Source: UBA1141 sp963665155
GTDB taxonomy: Bacteria > Chloroflexota > Dehalococcoidia > Lucifugimonadales > UBA3495
DNA length: 64,000 nt
Reading direction: 5' to 3'
Assembly (NCBI GenBank): GCA_963665155.2
Contig: CAXXFI010000001.1
Span: forward strand, 868,001 to 932,000
In this document: piece after piece, positions 33,997 to 42,839 of the stretch
Numbering within the stretch: the first letter of the stretch is position 1
Layout: every line of letters starts with the position of its first letter
Translations under genes and position numbers: made by a program
Notes under the pieces: model-generated
Database searches by the model: none
What the model was told of the DNA's origin: nothing
Seen by the model: only the letters and a program-made list of their open reading frames with translations

Positions 33997-34623
33997 ATGA
34001 GCACTGGAGAGCAGCCCGCCCAGTCGCAAACACCCGAAGCAAACCAGGAATCAAACCCGGAAGCAAACCCGAAACCGGGGCCTCAATCGGTCCAAGGCCC
34101 ACGCATCAATGTGGGTTTGGTTATCGTAAATACGGGCAACGGCAAGGGGAAGACCACCGCCGCCTTGGGGGTGGCGCTACGGGCATGGGGCCGTGGCCTG
34201 AAGGTAATCGTTCTCCAGTTTATCAAGCACTCCACCGCCAACTTCGGTGAGCAACGCGCGGCCCAGAAGATGGGTATTGAAATGCGGGCTATGGGCGACG
34301 GTTTTACCTGGCGCTCCCAAGATTTGGACAAGACGGCCGATCTGGCAGTGGCCCACTGGGAGGACTGCAAGGAAATCATCGCCTCCGGAAAGTATGACTT
34401 AATTGTTCTCGACGAGTTCACCTACCCCATGCACTACGGTTGGGTTGACACCAACGAAGTGATTGAGGTCCTGAAAAACCGGCCTGAAATGCAGCACATA
34501 ATCATCACCGGGCGCCACGCCCCTGAGGCCTTGGTGGAGTACGCCGACTTGGTCAGCGATATTCAGGTGGTCAAGCACCCATACCAGAAAGGAATAAAAG
34601 CCCAGCCGGGCATCGAGTTTTAG
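33997..34623 (+). CDS. cobO: Cob(I)yrinic acid a,c-diamide adenosyltransferase
   Basis: CobO/BtuR/CobA-type enzymes attach the adenosyl group from ATP to Co(I). The P-loop NTGNGKGKTTAALGVALRAW, the switch VIVLQFIKHSTANFGE and LIVLDEFTYPMHYGWV are typical. About 30 N-terminal residues are Gln/Pro/Asn-rich and likely disordered. GGAG lies 5 nt before ATG 33997. It follows cobB by 75 bp and matches the order in many B12 operons. Confidence 0.95.
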   Translation: MSTGEQPAQSQTPEANQESNPEANPKPGPQSVQGPRINVGLVIVNTGNGKGKTTAALGVALRAWGRGLKVIVLQFIKHSTANFGEQRAAQKMGIEMRAMGDGFTWRSQDLDKTADLAVAHWEDCKEIIASGKYDLIVLDEFTYPMHYGWVDTNEVIEVLKNRPEMQHIIITGRHAPEALVEYADLVSDIQVVKHPYQKGIKAQPGIEF

Positions 34624-34664
34624 CGAGCTGCGGGGGCTTCGTGCGTTGAGGATGCGAGGAGACC

Positions 34665-35051
34665 ATGATGAAATAACTCGAATTTGAAGAAGTCTGGCAA
34701 CTGCTTCATCAGCTAAAAGGCGAGATTGTTCTCACGCCTGGTAAGGGCGAACCCAACAAAATCGGATCGTTCGGACCTAAAGGTATGACGAGAATGCACC
34801 TGCGGCCGGGTATTAATAAGGATGATGCTTCGGACAAAGACTGGACTCTAGGTAGCCTAGTACCAAAGAGAGAATTCGAAAACTGGTGGAAACGCCTTGT
34901 TCGAGAGGGTACCTCCGAACGGAACCACGAATGGGGGATCGCAGGCGCGTGTCTGGCCAGGGTTCAAGATCTGGGGGTGACCATAACGAAGCAGAAAAAT
35001 CCGTTAACGCTTTCGCTAGCTAGGGGCTCTGAAGGACTCCTTACCATATAG
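34665..35051 (+). pseudogene. Unknown protein with an early nonsense codon
   Basis: ATG 34665/34668 after GAGGAG gives MMK and then TAA at 34674. The same frame continues LEFEEVWQLLHQLKGEIVLT, IGSFGPKGMTRMHLRPG and FENWWKRLVREGTSERNHEW to 35051. The clear Shine-Dalgarno and protein-like composition suggest a real gene killed by a stop at codon 4, or one starting inside at ATG 34785. No family recognised. It lies among toxin-antitoxin remnants inside the B12 cluster. Confidence 0.5.
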
Positions 35052-35066
35052 GACGAAGATGATGAT

Positions 35067-35303
35067 ATGTGGGAGTTCGGCGACCCGGTACGAATCGTTG
35101 TCGACCCCAATATTTGTAGTGGGAAGCCCACGATCCGTGGGACACGCATTATGGTCAGCAATATTCTAGGCATGTTCTCTGGGGGTTATTCCATCGACCG
35201 GGTTGTTAAAGCCTACCCTGAACTCAGTCGCCGGCACGTAATCTCTGCTGCGGAATATGCCAGCAGGGTAGTTGACAGGGAGAAGGTGGTTGCCCCACGC
35301 TGA
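35067..35303 (+). CDS. DUF433 (VapB45-type antitoxin) protein
   Basis: 78 residues. The DUF433 signature is present: RIVVDPNICSGKPTIRGTRI then MVSNILGMFSGGYSIDRVVK and AYPELSRRHVISAAEYAS. Such proteins have a helix-turn-helix-like fold and pair with DUF5615 toxins, as in VapBC45 of mycobacteria. A DUF5615-like frame overlaps its end, so this is likely the antitoxin half. Embedded between cobO and cobT. Confidence 0.82.
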   Translation: MWEFGDPVRIVVDPNICSGKPTIRGTRIMVSNILGMFSGGYSIDRVVKAYPELSRRHVISAAEYASRVVDREKVVAPR

Positions 35304-35493
35304 AAACTCGCCCAGGCTGAGGGTTTTGTTGGACCAAAATGTGCCCTTGGCGGTGGCAGCTTGGCTCAGAAGACGTCAGCCACAGTGGCATGTATTCCAC
35401 ATTTTGGAGTTGGGGCTTGACGGTTGTACAGATCGTGAAGTGTTCGATTGGTCTTGTAATTGTGGCCCGGTCCCGAATCCGCATTCGCCCTAG
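35290..35493 (+). pseudogene. Truncated DUF5615 PIN-like toxin
   Basis: The frame starts inside the DUF433 gene (TTG near 35290) and reads LRVLLDQNVPLAVAAWLRRR, then VFHILELGLDGCTDREVFDW. LLDQNVP and the GL-x-G-x-x-D-x-E motif are DUF5615 hallmarks, including two acidic residues of the PIN-like site. The end (SCNCGPVPNPHSP) is not family-like; in the next frame GLVIVARSRIRIRP could be the decayed continuation. The T-x-D segment is missing, so the toxin is probably dead. Confidence 0.68.
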
Positions 35494-35529
35494 TACGCTT
35501 CAAGAGTTTAGTAATTAAGGGGTTGCTCA

Positions 35530-36624
35530 ATGACCCTATCCCGGCTGATCGACCAGACCATCGGCCAAATTGGCCCCCTAGACGAGCAGGCTATTGCCGA
35601 CGCAGGAGGCCGGCAAGACACATTGACCAAGCCGCTGGGTAGCTTGGGCCGCCTGGAAGAAGTGTCCGTGACTCTGGCCGGTATTTTTGGGGAATCCATC
35701 CCTAAAATTCGCCGTAAGACAGTCATTCTGGCCGCTGCGGACCACGGCGTGGTTGCCGAAGGCGTTAGCGCCTACCCGCAAGAGGTTACCCCCGCCATGG
35801 TCATGAATTTTCTAGCGGGCGGCGCTGCCATAAATGTGCTGGCGCGGCACGCTGGAGCCGAAGTGGTGGTTTTGGACGCGGGAGTGGCCGCCGACCTGCC
35901 GCCAAATCCGGCCTTGCGTGCCGTGAAGGTCGCCAAGGGAACGGCCAATATGGCGGTGGGGCCAGCGATGACCCGAGAACAAGCCGTCCAGTGTCTGGAA
36001 ACCGGCATCAAAACCGCTCAGGAACTTATCGAAGGTGGCTCGGATTTGATCGCTTGCGGAGACATGGGCATCGGCAACACCACGCCTTCCAGCGCCATTA
36101 CCGCAGTGACTACCGGGGCCGATCCTTCCGTTACCACCGGTCGCGGCACGGGAATTGAGGATGAAGCCCTAGCCCATAAGATACAGGTGGTGCGCCGAGC
36201 GATCGATGTTAACAAGCCCGACGCCAAAGACGGCTTGGATGTTCTAAGTAAGGTCGGCGGCTTTGAAATCGGTGTCTTGGCCGGGGCAATGCTGGGCTGC
36301 GCCTCCCGGCGTCGTCCGGTGGTGGTGGACGGGTTTATTTCCGGGGCGGCTGCTCTTATCGCCTGGACTCTGGCTCCTGCCGCAAGCCAATACTTCTTTG
36401 CCTCCCATCGGTCCGTGGAGCCCGGCCATCAAATCGGCCTCGAAGCCATGGGTCTGACTCCATTGCTGGATATGGGTATGCGATTGGGAGAAGGGACCGG
36501 CGCGACCTTGGCCATGCACATCATCGAAGCGGCGGCAAAATGCTTAGCGGAAATGGCCACCTTCGCCGAAGCTTCAGTCTCCGAAAGATCGGATAGGCAG
36601 GCAAACGGCGAGGCCGGGATCTGA
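35530..36624 (+). CDS. cobT: Nicotinate-nucleotide-dimethylbenzimidazole phosphoribosyltransferase
   Basis: CobT makes alpha-ribazole phosphate, the lower-ligand precursor. ADAGGRQDTLTKPLGSLGRL is the family start, with AADHGVVAEGVSAYPQEVTP, then ACGDMGIGNTTPSSAI and HRSVEPGHQIGLEAMGLTPL, LDMGMRLGEGTGA. The general-base Glu is in the last motif. 364 residues, a little long owing to the C-terminal tail. Its TGA stop overlaps the next gene (CTGA), so cobT and cobS are translationally coupled. Confidence 0.95.
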   Translation: MTLSRLIDQTIGQIGPLDEQAIADAGGRQDTLTKPLGSLGRLEEVSVTLAGIFGESIPKIRRKTVILAAADHGVVAEGVSAYPQEVTPAMVMNFLAGGAAINVLARHAGAEVVVLDAGVAADLPPNPALRAVKVAKGTANMAVGPAMTREQAVQCLETGIKTAQELIEGGSDLIACGDMGIGNTTPSSAITAVTTGADPSVTTGRGTGIEDEALAHKIQVVRRAIDVNKPDAKDGLDVLSKVGGFEIGVLAGAMLGCASRRRPVVVDGFISGAAALIAWTLAPAASQYFFASHRSVEPGHQIGLEAMGLTPLLDMGMRLGEGTGATLAMHIIEAAAKCLAEMATFAEASVSERSDRQANGEAGI

Positions 36625-37439
36625 GTTCGCTGCTTGCGGCCCTTACTTTTCTGACCGTATTCCCCATATCGATCATCCCTGGGGCCAAGCAATGGAATCC
36701 AACCCGACAAGAACTAAGTAACTCCCGGGCTTATTACCCGGCAGTCGGCCTTTTGCTCGGCCTGTTGCTGGTGGGCCTAGAGCGAGGATGCTCGGAAGTA
36801 TTTCCGGACTACCTTTCCGCCGCCGTCTTGCTGGTGTCGTTGATCGTCGTGAACCGGGGTCTCCATGTGGACGGTCTTATGGATACCTGCGACGGCATCT
36901 TCGGCGGCTTCACCCCGGAGCGTCGCTTGGAGATCATGCGGGACTCCCAAGTGGGCGCTTTTGGAGTCGCTGGGGCCGCAGGGATATTGCTCCTGAAATA
37001 CGGTGCCCTGGTTTCACTTTTGGGGTTGTCCGGCTCCGGGATTCCAGGCTCCGGGATTCAGTGGTCCTTGCTATTATTCCCCATGCTCTCCCGGTGGTCC
37101 ATGATAGTTGCACTAGGCGCTTTCCCCTATGTGAGGAGCCAGGGCTTAGGTTCCCCTTTTCATCAAGGCGGGATTCTTTGGCCGACAATCTTGGCTGGGT
37201 TGACAGCGGTTGTCGGCGCTGTTCTGCTGGGGAGCATCGCCGGAGTCGGTATGTTGATCGGCGCGACCTTAATAGCATGGGTGCTGGGTAAGAGTGTGGC
37301 CGCCAAGTTGGGGGGCTTGACCGGGGATAGTTACGGCGCAATCAACGAAGTGATCGAAATGTTAGCCTTGATGGCAGTGGTTGCCATAGCATCCCACGGC
37401 TGGGTGGAGCCATTGACCAGCTTCCTGGACTTAACATAA
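36621..37439 (+). CDS. cobS: Adenosylcobinamide-GDP ribazoletransferase (probable CTG start)
   Basis: CobS joins alpha-ribazole to AdoCbi-GDP in the membrane. The N-terminus LAALTFLTVFPISIIPGA and YYPAVGLLLGLLLVGLE are family-like and lie upstream of the first ATG (36753), so that ATG is too late. In the frame 36597-36753 there is no ATG, GTG or TTG; CTG 36621 overlaps the cobT stop as CTGA and is the best start. GLHVDGLMDTCDGIFGGFTP is the catalytic D-x-x-D motif. Seven or so hydrophobic helices follow. 272 residues, normal. A small repeat GSGIPGSGIQ is visible at about residue 140. Confidence 0.9.
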   Translation: MSSLLAALTFLTVFPISIIPGAKQWNPTRQELSNSRAYYPAVGLLLGLLLVGLERGCSEVFPDYLSAAVLLVSLIVVNRGLHVDGLMDTCDGIFGGFTPERRLEIMRDSQVGAFGVAGAAGILLLKYGALVSLLGLSGSGIPGSGIQWSLLLFPMLSRWSMIVALGAFPYVRSQGLGSPFHQGGILWPTILAGLTAVVGAVLLGSIAGVGMLIGATLIAWVLGKSVAAKLGGLTGDSYGAINEVIEMLALMAVVAIASHGWVEPLTSFLDLT

Positions 37440-37492
37440 CACTGGGATGGTTTGGGCCTGTGGCCGCAGGGATTCTCGCGGAGGTAGGATTC

Positions 37493-39864
37493 ATGGCAAC
37501 AACTGAGCAATCATCGGGCCCAATGGCTGGCCTGCAAGTCTTGGATTTGACTCGCGGGACGCCCGGCGCTCTTGCCACCATGCTATTGGCCGATTATGGC
37601 GCCGACGTGATAAAGGTGGAACATCCCGCTGGCAACCCATTGGAACAGGACCCCGCCTACCGCGTTTGGAACCGGGGCAAGAGAAGCGTGGCCCTTGACC
37701 TGAAGCAGCCCAGCGGCTTGGCGGCGTTTCAGGACTTAGCCCGACAAGCGGATGTAATCTTGGAGTCATTCCGCCCCGGTGTGGCCGAGCGTTTGGGCGT
37801 TGGTTACCCTCAGGTAAGCGGCATCAACCCACACGTGGTCTACTGTTCTATTTCTGCATACGGTCCCACAGGCCCTTGGGCGCAACGCCACGGGTACGAG
37901 AGCCTTGTCGCCGCCGCCTCGGGCATCATGACCGAGCAGGTGAGCGTGAGCCAGGGTCACCCAATGTTTTGCTCCATCCCATTGGTCTCTCTGGGAACAT
38001 CTACTCTGGCGTTGCAGGGCATACTTGCGGCGCTCCATGTGCGCAATATTAGCGGCTTTGGCCAAAAGGTTGAGACTAGCATGTATCAAGGGTCCGCGGC
38101 ATTACGCGCTCCCATGATGCCCATCGCCGATAACCTGAGTTCATTGCAAATGAACAACATTCAACCCCAAGGCGGGCTGCCCGCCTACCGGATGTACCCT
38201 TGCGCCGATGATAAATGGGTGCACATCGGGTGCCTGAGCAGGGAGTTTTGGGACAAGCTGGCGATTGCTTTGGATTTGATGGATTTGGTCATTCAGCCCG
38301 AGTTTGCTGCTGCGCCAACAGGGTGGACCAACGATCAAGACCGGGAACTGGCGATTGAATTGATCGGTCACCGCCTGCGAGAGCATCCTCGCAGCCACTG
38401 GATCGAGTTTTAGAGGCTGCGGATGTGCTTGTGGCTCCCGTACTGACAGCCCAGGAATATATGGACCTTCCTCAAGTGCGGCACAACGATCTGGTGATCG
38501 AGATGAACGACCCGGTGCTTGGGGAAATGGAGCAAGTGGATTTGGTCTTGGGGTTTTCCGAGACGCCGGGAAAGGTGAAGGGACCGGCGCCATTGCCGAC
38601 CCAAGAAACAGGCGAAGAACAGGCAATATTGTTCCAGAATAATGCCGAACCGAAAAGACCTAATTCTCAAGCAAACGCACCAGGACATCCCTTGGATGGG
38701 ATAAGGGTGTTGGACTTTTCTTCGCTTATCGCCGGACCCATGGGTCCGATGATCCTTTCGGACTTGGGCGCCGATGTAGTTAAGGTAGAGCCAATCAGTG
38801 GGGAATTGGCGAGAACTCTACCCTTTTTGCTGCTTGCCAGCAATCGGGGCAAGAGGGGCATAGCCTTCGACATGAAAGCTCCTCAAAGCAAGGAAGTCCT
38901 AACCCGCTTGCTAACATCCTGTGACGTTGTCGTGCACAACATGCGGGTGGGGGTGGCCGAACGGCTGGGCATAGGCTATGAGGCGGTCAGCAAACTTCGG
39001 CCCGACGTCATCTACGTCCATAGCAGCGGCTACGGGCCAACCGGGCCAGAAAGCCTGAAGCCCGGATTCGATCCGTTGTTTCAGTCAATGGCAGGCATTA
39101 CATCCAGGCAAGGCGGGGGCGCCATCCATCCGGTCTTCCTCCGGACACCTGTGTGCGACGATACCAACGGTATGCTGCTTGCGGTGGCGGCGTTGATGGC
39201 CATTTGCCATCGGGGCCGCACGGGGCAAGGGCAAAAAATTGATTTGAGTCTTATGAACACGGGCGCATTCGCCAACTCCGGGCACTTTATGCGATTCCAC
39301 GGCATGAACGACCGCCCTCTGGCCGACGAAGGACTGCTTGGGATGAGCGCCGTAAACCGTGCCTATCCCGCCGCCGAGGGTTGGATTTTGCTCGCCTGTC
39401 ACCAAACTGAAGAATGGGACCGGCTCAAGACGTGCTTGGGCTGGTCGGGGGAGGAAAACCAATTTGATGAAGCAACCGCAATGAACCCGTGGAACGAAGA
39501 GCTGTGCCGCAAACTGGCCCAAGAGTTTAGCCAGCGACCAGCGGCGGAATGGGAAGATATGCTGATCCCTGGGGGGGTGCCCTGCGTAAAGGTTGCGGAA
39601 AGCATTCTGGAAGGGTTCTATGATAACTCTCATGCTCAAGAAATGAACATGGTAGATATTCAAAACCACTCCGAGTACAGCAATTTGCGCCAGGTGGGTG
39701 TGCAAGTCACCTTGTCTCTGACTGGGTCAGTCGCTAAACCAGCCGCGCCGCTGATCGGACAGCATAACTTGGAAATCCTGACGGAGTTGGGGTTTAGCGA
39801 TCAGGAAATCTCTGATATGCAGGCCGCCGGTTGTATTTCTGCTCCACAGCAAATTCAGGTATGA
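37493..39864 (+). pseudogene. Double-domain CaiB/BaiF CoA transferase, one-base frameshift between halves
   Basis: The first half (LQVLDLTRGTPGALATMLLA, DYGADVIKVEHPAGNPL, CSISAYGPTGPWA) is a class III CoA-transferase domain. It stops at TAG 38411 after HWIEF, but one base on the next frame continues LEAADVLVAPVLTAQEYMDL to the end of that domain and, after a linker, into a second full domain (IRVLDFSSLIAGPMGPMILS, SDLGADVVKVEP, VHSSGYGPTGPESLKPGFDP). Restoring one T in the TTTT run at 38408-38411 gives a single ~790-residue fusion. The catalytic Asp position (M/L-x-D in the middle) is not evident in either half. Start ATG 37493 after GGAGG. The gene interrupts the cobalamin cluster and its substrate is unknown. 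Confidence 0.85.
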
Positions 39865-39944
39865 AACACCAGGCTCTTGGCATGAGCTACGCGACCAAAC
39901 GCCGACCGTCGTCCGATCTCCCGGATGGATCGGCTTATTAACCC

Positions 39945-40886
39945 ATGCTAGGCAGTACTGACGATCTGGCCGTTTTGGCGTTGGCTGTGGTGATTGACCT
40001 GACCCTGGGAGAGGTGCCAACAAGGTTTCATCCCACGGTTTGGATGGGCCGCACCGTGGATTTTGCCCAGAAACTAGCGCCCAGAACTGGCCCAGGCGCA
40101 TTGATGGCCGGGTTAGCCATAGCCTTGTTGCTCCCTGCTTTCTGGGCGGCCGATGCTTTTTTCGCCGCAAAGTTGCTCCACAGCGTGCACCAGTGGGCCT
40201 ACATCATCGTCGGCGCCATACTCCTCAAATCCACCTTTGCCCTAAAAATGCTCCACGAAGCCGCGGCGGAAGTGCGCCAACCCTTGGCCGACGGCGATGT
40301 CGAGCAAGCCAGGCTGGGGTTGCGCTCCCTCGTAAGCCGTGACCCTTCCGGGCTATCTCCGGAGCAGACGGCGGCGGGAACGGTCGAGTCGGTCTCGGAA
40401 AACATTGCCGACAGCATTTGCGGCCCCTGGCTATTTTTCGCCATCTTTGGCCTGCCCGGTGCATTTGCCTACCGGGCCATCAATACTCTGGATAGCATGA
40501 TTGGATATCATGGTGAGTACGAACTCTTGGGCAAGGCATCGGCCCGGTTGGATGACTTCATCAACCTGATTCCGGCGCGCCTGTCCGGGCTGTACCTGGT
40601 GTTTGCCAGCGCTTTTCTGCCCGGCCAACAGGTCGCAGGGGCTTGGCGCATGATGTGGCGGCACCACAACCGCACCGAAAGCCCAAACGCCGGGTGGACT
40701 ATGAGCGGCATGGCGGGGGCCTTGGGGGTGGAATTAGAGAAGGTGGGCCACTACCGTTTGGGTGAAAAGACCCGTCCTGTGGCAGTGGAGGATATTACCC
40801 AAGCCATAAGGTCGATGTACGCTGTGGCGGTATTCGCCTTGGCAACCGCATTGGCTGTGGTCTATGGTAGAAGCCTGCTATTTTGA
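39945..40886 (+). CDS. cbiB: Adenosylcobinamide-phosphate synthase
   Basis: CbiB/CobD attaches aminopropanol phosphate to adenosylcobyric acid; it is a membrane protein. VIDLTLGEVPTRFHPTVWMG is the family start, followed by LRSLVSRDPSGLSPEQTAAG and TVESVSENIADSICGPWLFF, AYRAINTLDSMIGYHGEYEL and RTESPNAGWTMSGMAGALGV, all hallmark stretches. About five membrane helices. 313 residues. The name cobD is used for this gene in aerobic species; I use cbiB to avoid confusion with the decarboxylase next door. Confidence 0.95.
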   Translation: MLGSTDDLAVLALAVVIDLTLGEVPTRFHPTVWMGRTVDFAQKLAPRTGPGALMAGLAIALLLPAFWAADAFFAAKLLHSVHQWAYIIVGAILLKSTFALKMLHEAAAEVRQPLADGDVEQARLGLRSLVSRDPSGLSPEQTAAGTVESVSENIADSICGPWLFFAIFGLPGAFAYRAINTLDSMIGYHGEYELLGKASARLDDFINLIPARLSGLYLVFASAFLPGQQVAGAWRMMWRHHNRTESPNAGWTMSGMAGALGVELEKVGHYRLGEKTRPVAVEDITQAIRSMYAVAVFALATALAVVYGRSLLF

Positions 40887-40992
40887 CCACAACGTGTTTT
40901 CGACTGTCCGGGAAGCCTCTCAGACCAATCAGAGTTTCCCCCAATCAGTCATTAAAATAATGGGATGAAAATCCAACTCATGCAAATCCAAC

Positions 40993-42123
40993 ATGGATAA
41001 CGCCGGAAATTCGCCGTCGGTTCGCCCAACTCACGGTGGAGCAAAACCCGCCGAGCTACGAGCATTGGGCCTCAAGCCTGAGGATGTACTGGATTTCAGC
41101 GCCAGTGTCAGCCCGGTCGGGGCTCCGGAAGGAGTGTGGGAAGCCCTAAATCGGGTCGATCTAGCAGCCTACCCCGACCCGCAATGCTTGTTGCTTCGAG
41201 AATCAATTTCCGAACACCTATCCAGCCATCAATCCTATATTGCTGAAACCGGACGAGTTTCCCCCAGCCGTATTCTGGTGGGCAACGGTTCCACCGAGAT
41301 AATCCACCTATTGGCTCGGGCCTACCTTTCGCCTTCCAGAATAGGGACCGCCAACACTGCTTTCATTTTAACCCCCACTTATGGTGAGTACGTTGGCGCT
41401 TGTGGACTCATGGGGGCCTCTATAACCTGCTTGAACGGCATTGATCAGCCCGGTTTCAAGTGGGACCTGGGACTGGCTGCCAAGAGAATATCTCAAGAGA
41501 AACCAAGCCTGATATTTCTGTGCAACCCCAACAACCCCACTGGTGTTTTCCTGGGACAACAAGAGGTTACGACCCTGGCTCAAGCTGCTGGGGAAGCCGG
41601 TGGATTGTTGGTGGTGGATGAAGCCTATTTGTCCTTCGTCGACGAACCCTGGGATTCATTGCCACTCACAGACCGTGAACCGGTGATCCTAGTGCGCTCG
41701 ATGACCAAAGATTATGGCTTAACTGCCTTGCGCCTCGGTTACTCCGTGGCGTCGGAAGAAGTTACCACGAGGTTGGCGGCGCTGCAGCCTGACTGGAGCG
41801 TAAATGGTTTTTCCCAAGCCGCCGGATTGGCCGCTTTGGCCGACACCGGCTACCTGGAACGGGCCCGCCGGGCTGTGAGCGAAGCAAAGGAGTTCTTGTC
41901 GACGAAGCTGACCGAGTTGGAGTTCCATGTGCCGCCCGCTTCCGCCAATTTCCTGCTGGTTCAGGTGGGAGATGCTGCGTCCTGGCGGGACAAACTTTTG
42001 GCCCAAGGCTTGGTGGTGCGAGACTGTGCTTCCTTCGGCTTGCCGGAATACCTCCGGCTGGGCATCCGCTCCTTGCCCGACTGCCAGCGGTTGGTAGAGG
42101 TGATGACTCGGATCGCTAGATAA
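40993..42123 (+). CDS. cobD: Threonine-phosphate decarboxylase-like PLP enzyme
   Basis: A 376-residue class I/II aminotransferase-fold protein. The opening THGGAKPAELRALGLKPEDV then LDFSASVSPVGAPEG is that of CobD (L-threonine-O-3-phosphate decarboxylase), which supplies aminopropanol phosphate to CbiB; histidinol-phosphate aminotransferases lack the HGG. FLCNPNNPTGVF and VVDEAYLSFVDEPW bind the cofactor, and VRSMTKDYGLTALRLGYSVA holds the PLP lysine. It lies directly after cbiB, its pathway partner. HisC activity cannot be excluded. Confidence 0.9.
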   Translation: MDNAGNSPSVRPTHGGAKPAELRALGLKPEDVLDFSASVSPVGAPEGVWEALNRVDLAAYPDPQCLLLRESISEHLSSHQSYIAETGRVSPSRILVGNGSTEIIHLLARAYLSPSRIGTANTAFILTPTYGEYVGACGLMGASITCLNGIDQPGFKWDLGLAAKRISQEKPSLIFLCNPNNPTGVFLGQQEVTTLAQAAGEAGGLLVVDEAYLSFVDEPWDSLPLTDREPVILVRSMTKDYGLTALRLGYSVASEEVTTRLAALQPDWSVNGFSQAAGLAALADTGYLERARRAVSEAKEFLSTKLTELEFHVPPASANFLLVQVGDAASWRDKLLAQGLVVRDCASFGLPEYLRLGIRSLPDCQRLVEVMTRIAR

Positions 42124-42242
42124 AACCGGCGAATTTCAGGTGGGCGGGCCATTCCTCAGCGATCGATAGCAGGGGTGTCTCCGCTTGCTGTTTCACCCCA
42201 GCATAGTTAGAATGAAATCCATTCAATGCCTAAGGAGTCGCC

Positions 42243-42809
42243 ATGGCTACGGTTGACAAGACGACCATCGGGAACCGCTTAGCGGAGACCTTTGGACTCC
42301 CCAAAGACACCACTGCCGCCAAAGTTTTGCCCTACATGACCGAGTACGTTCAAGAGTTTATTTGCAATGCTCCATTCGCGGTTATGGCCACCAGCGACGC
42401 CCAAGGCCAGCCCGATGCGTCACCCAAGGGTGGAAAACCCGGCTTTGTTCGGGTGATCGACGACCGTCACTTGCTTTTTCCGGATGTGGCGGGAAACAAG
42501 CTTTTCCAGTCTTATCTGAATGTTGAAGCCAACCCCAGCATAGGTCTCTTGTTCATGATTCCCGGTGTAAACGACACCGTGCGAGTCAACGGTAAAGTAA
42601 TAATTGTCGATAAAGATGAATTGGACCGCCGCAACATTGAGCTGTCCCTCTACGAATACGACGACAATTCAAAGCACATTCAGGGAATGCTCATCGAGGT
42701 CGTGGAATCTTACCCGCACTGCCCCAGAGCTTTCAAGTTCTCCAACATTTGGGATGCGGAAGAAATAAAGGCCAATCAAGCAAATCGACCGATTCGAGAG
42801 CGGGGCTAA
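42243..42809 (+). CDS. Pyridoxamine 5'-phosphate oxidase-family flavoprotein (MSMEG_1061-like)
   Basis: 188 residues with the split-barrel FMN-binding fold. FICNAPFAVMATSDAQGQPD and ASPKGGKPGFVRVIDDRHLL match the MSMEG_1061 branch of PPOX proteins, as do NPSIGLLFMIPGVNDTVRVN and the C-terminal CPRAFKFSNIWD. Members bind FMN or F420 and reduce small molecules; the substrate is unknown. ATG 42243 follows AAGGAGTCGCC. The next gene's open frame begins directly after its TAA. Confidence 0.87.
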   Translation: MATVDKTTIGNRLAETFGLPKDTTAAKVLPYMTEYVQEFICNAPFAVMATSDAQGQPDASPKGGKPGFVRVIDDRHLLFPDVAGNKLFQSYLNVEANPSIGLLFMIPGVNDTVRVNGKVIIVDKDELDRRNIELSLYEYDDNSKHIQGMLIEVVESYPHCPRAFKFSNIWDAEEIKANQANRPIRERG

Positions 42810-42839
42810 GACCCCTCGAACAAGAGAAAGGGAGCGACT

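Noticed and set aside
38405..38416. Programmed -1 frameshift making the fused CoA transferase
   Set aside because: The P-site tRNA would have to re-pair GTT from TTT with a first-position mismatch, and there is no heptamer; a lost T is simpler.
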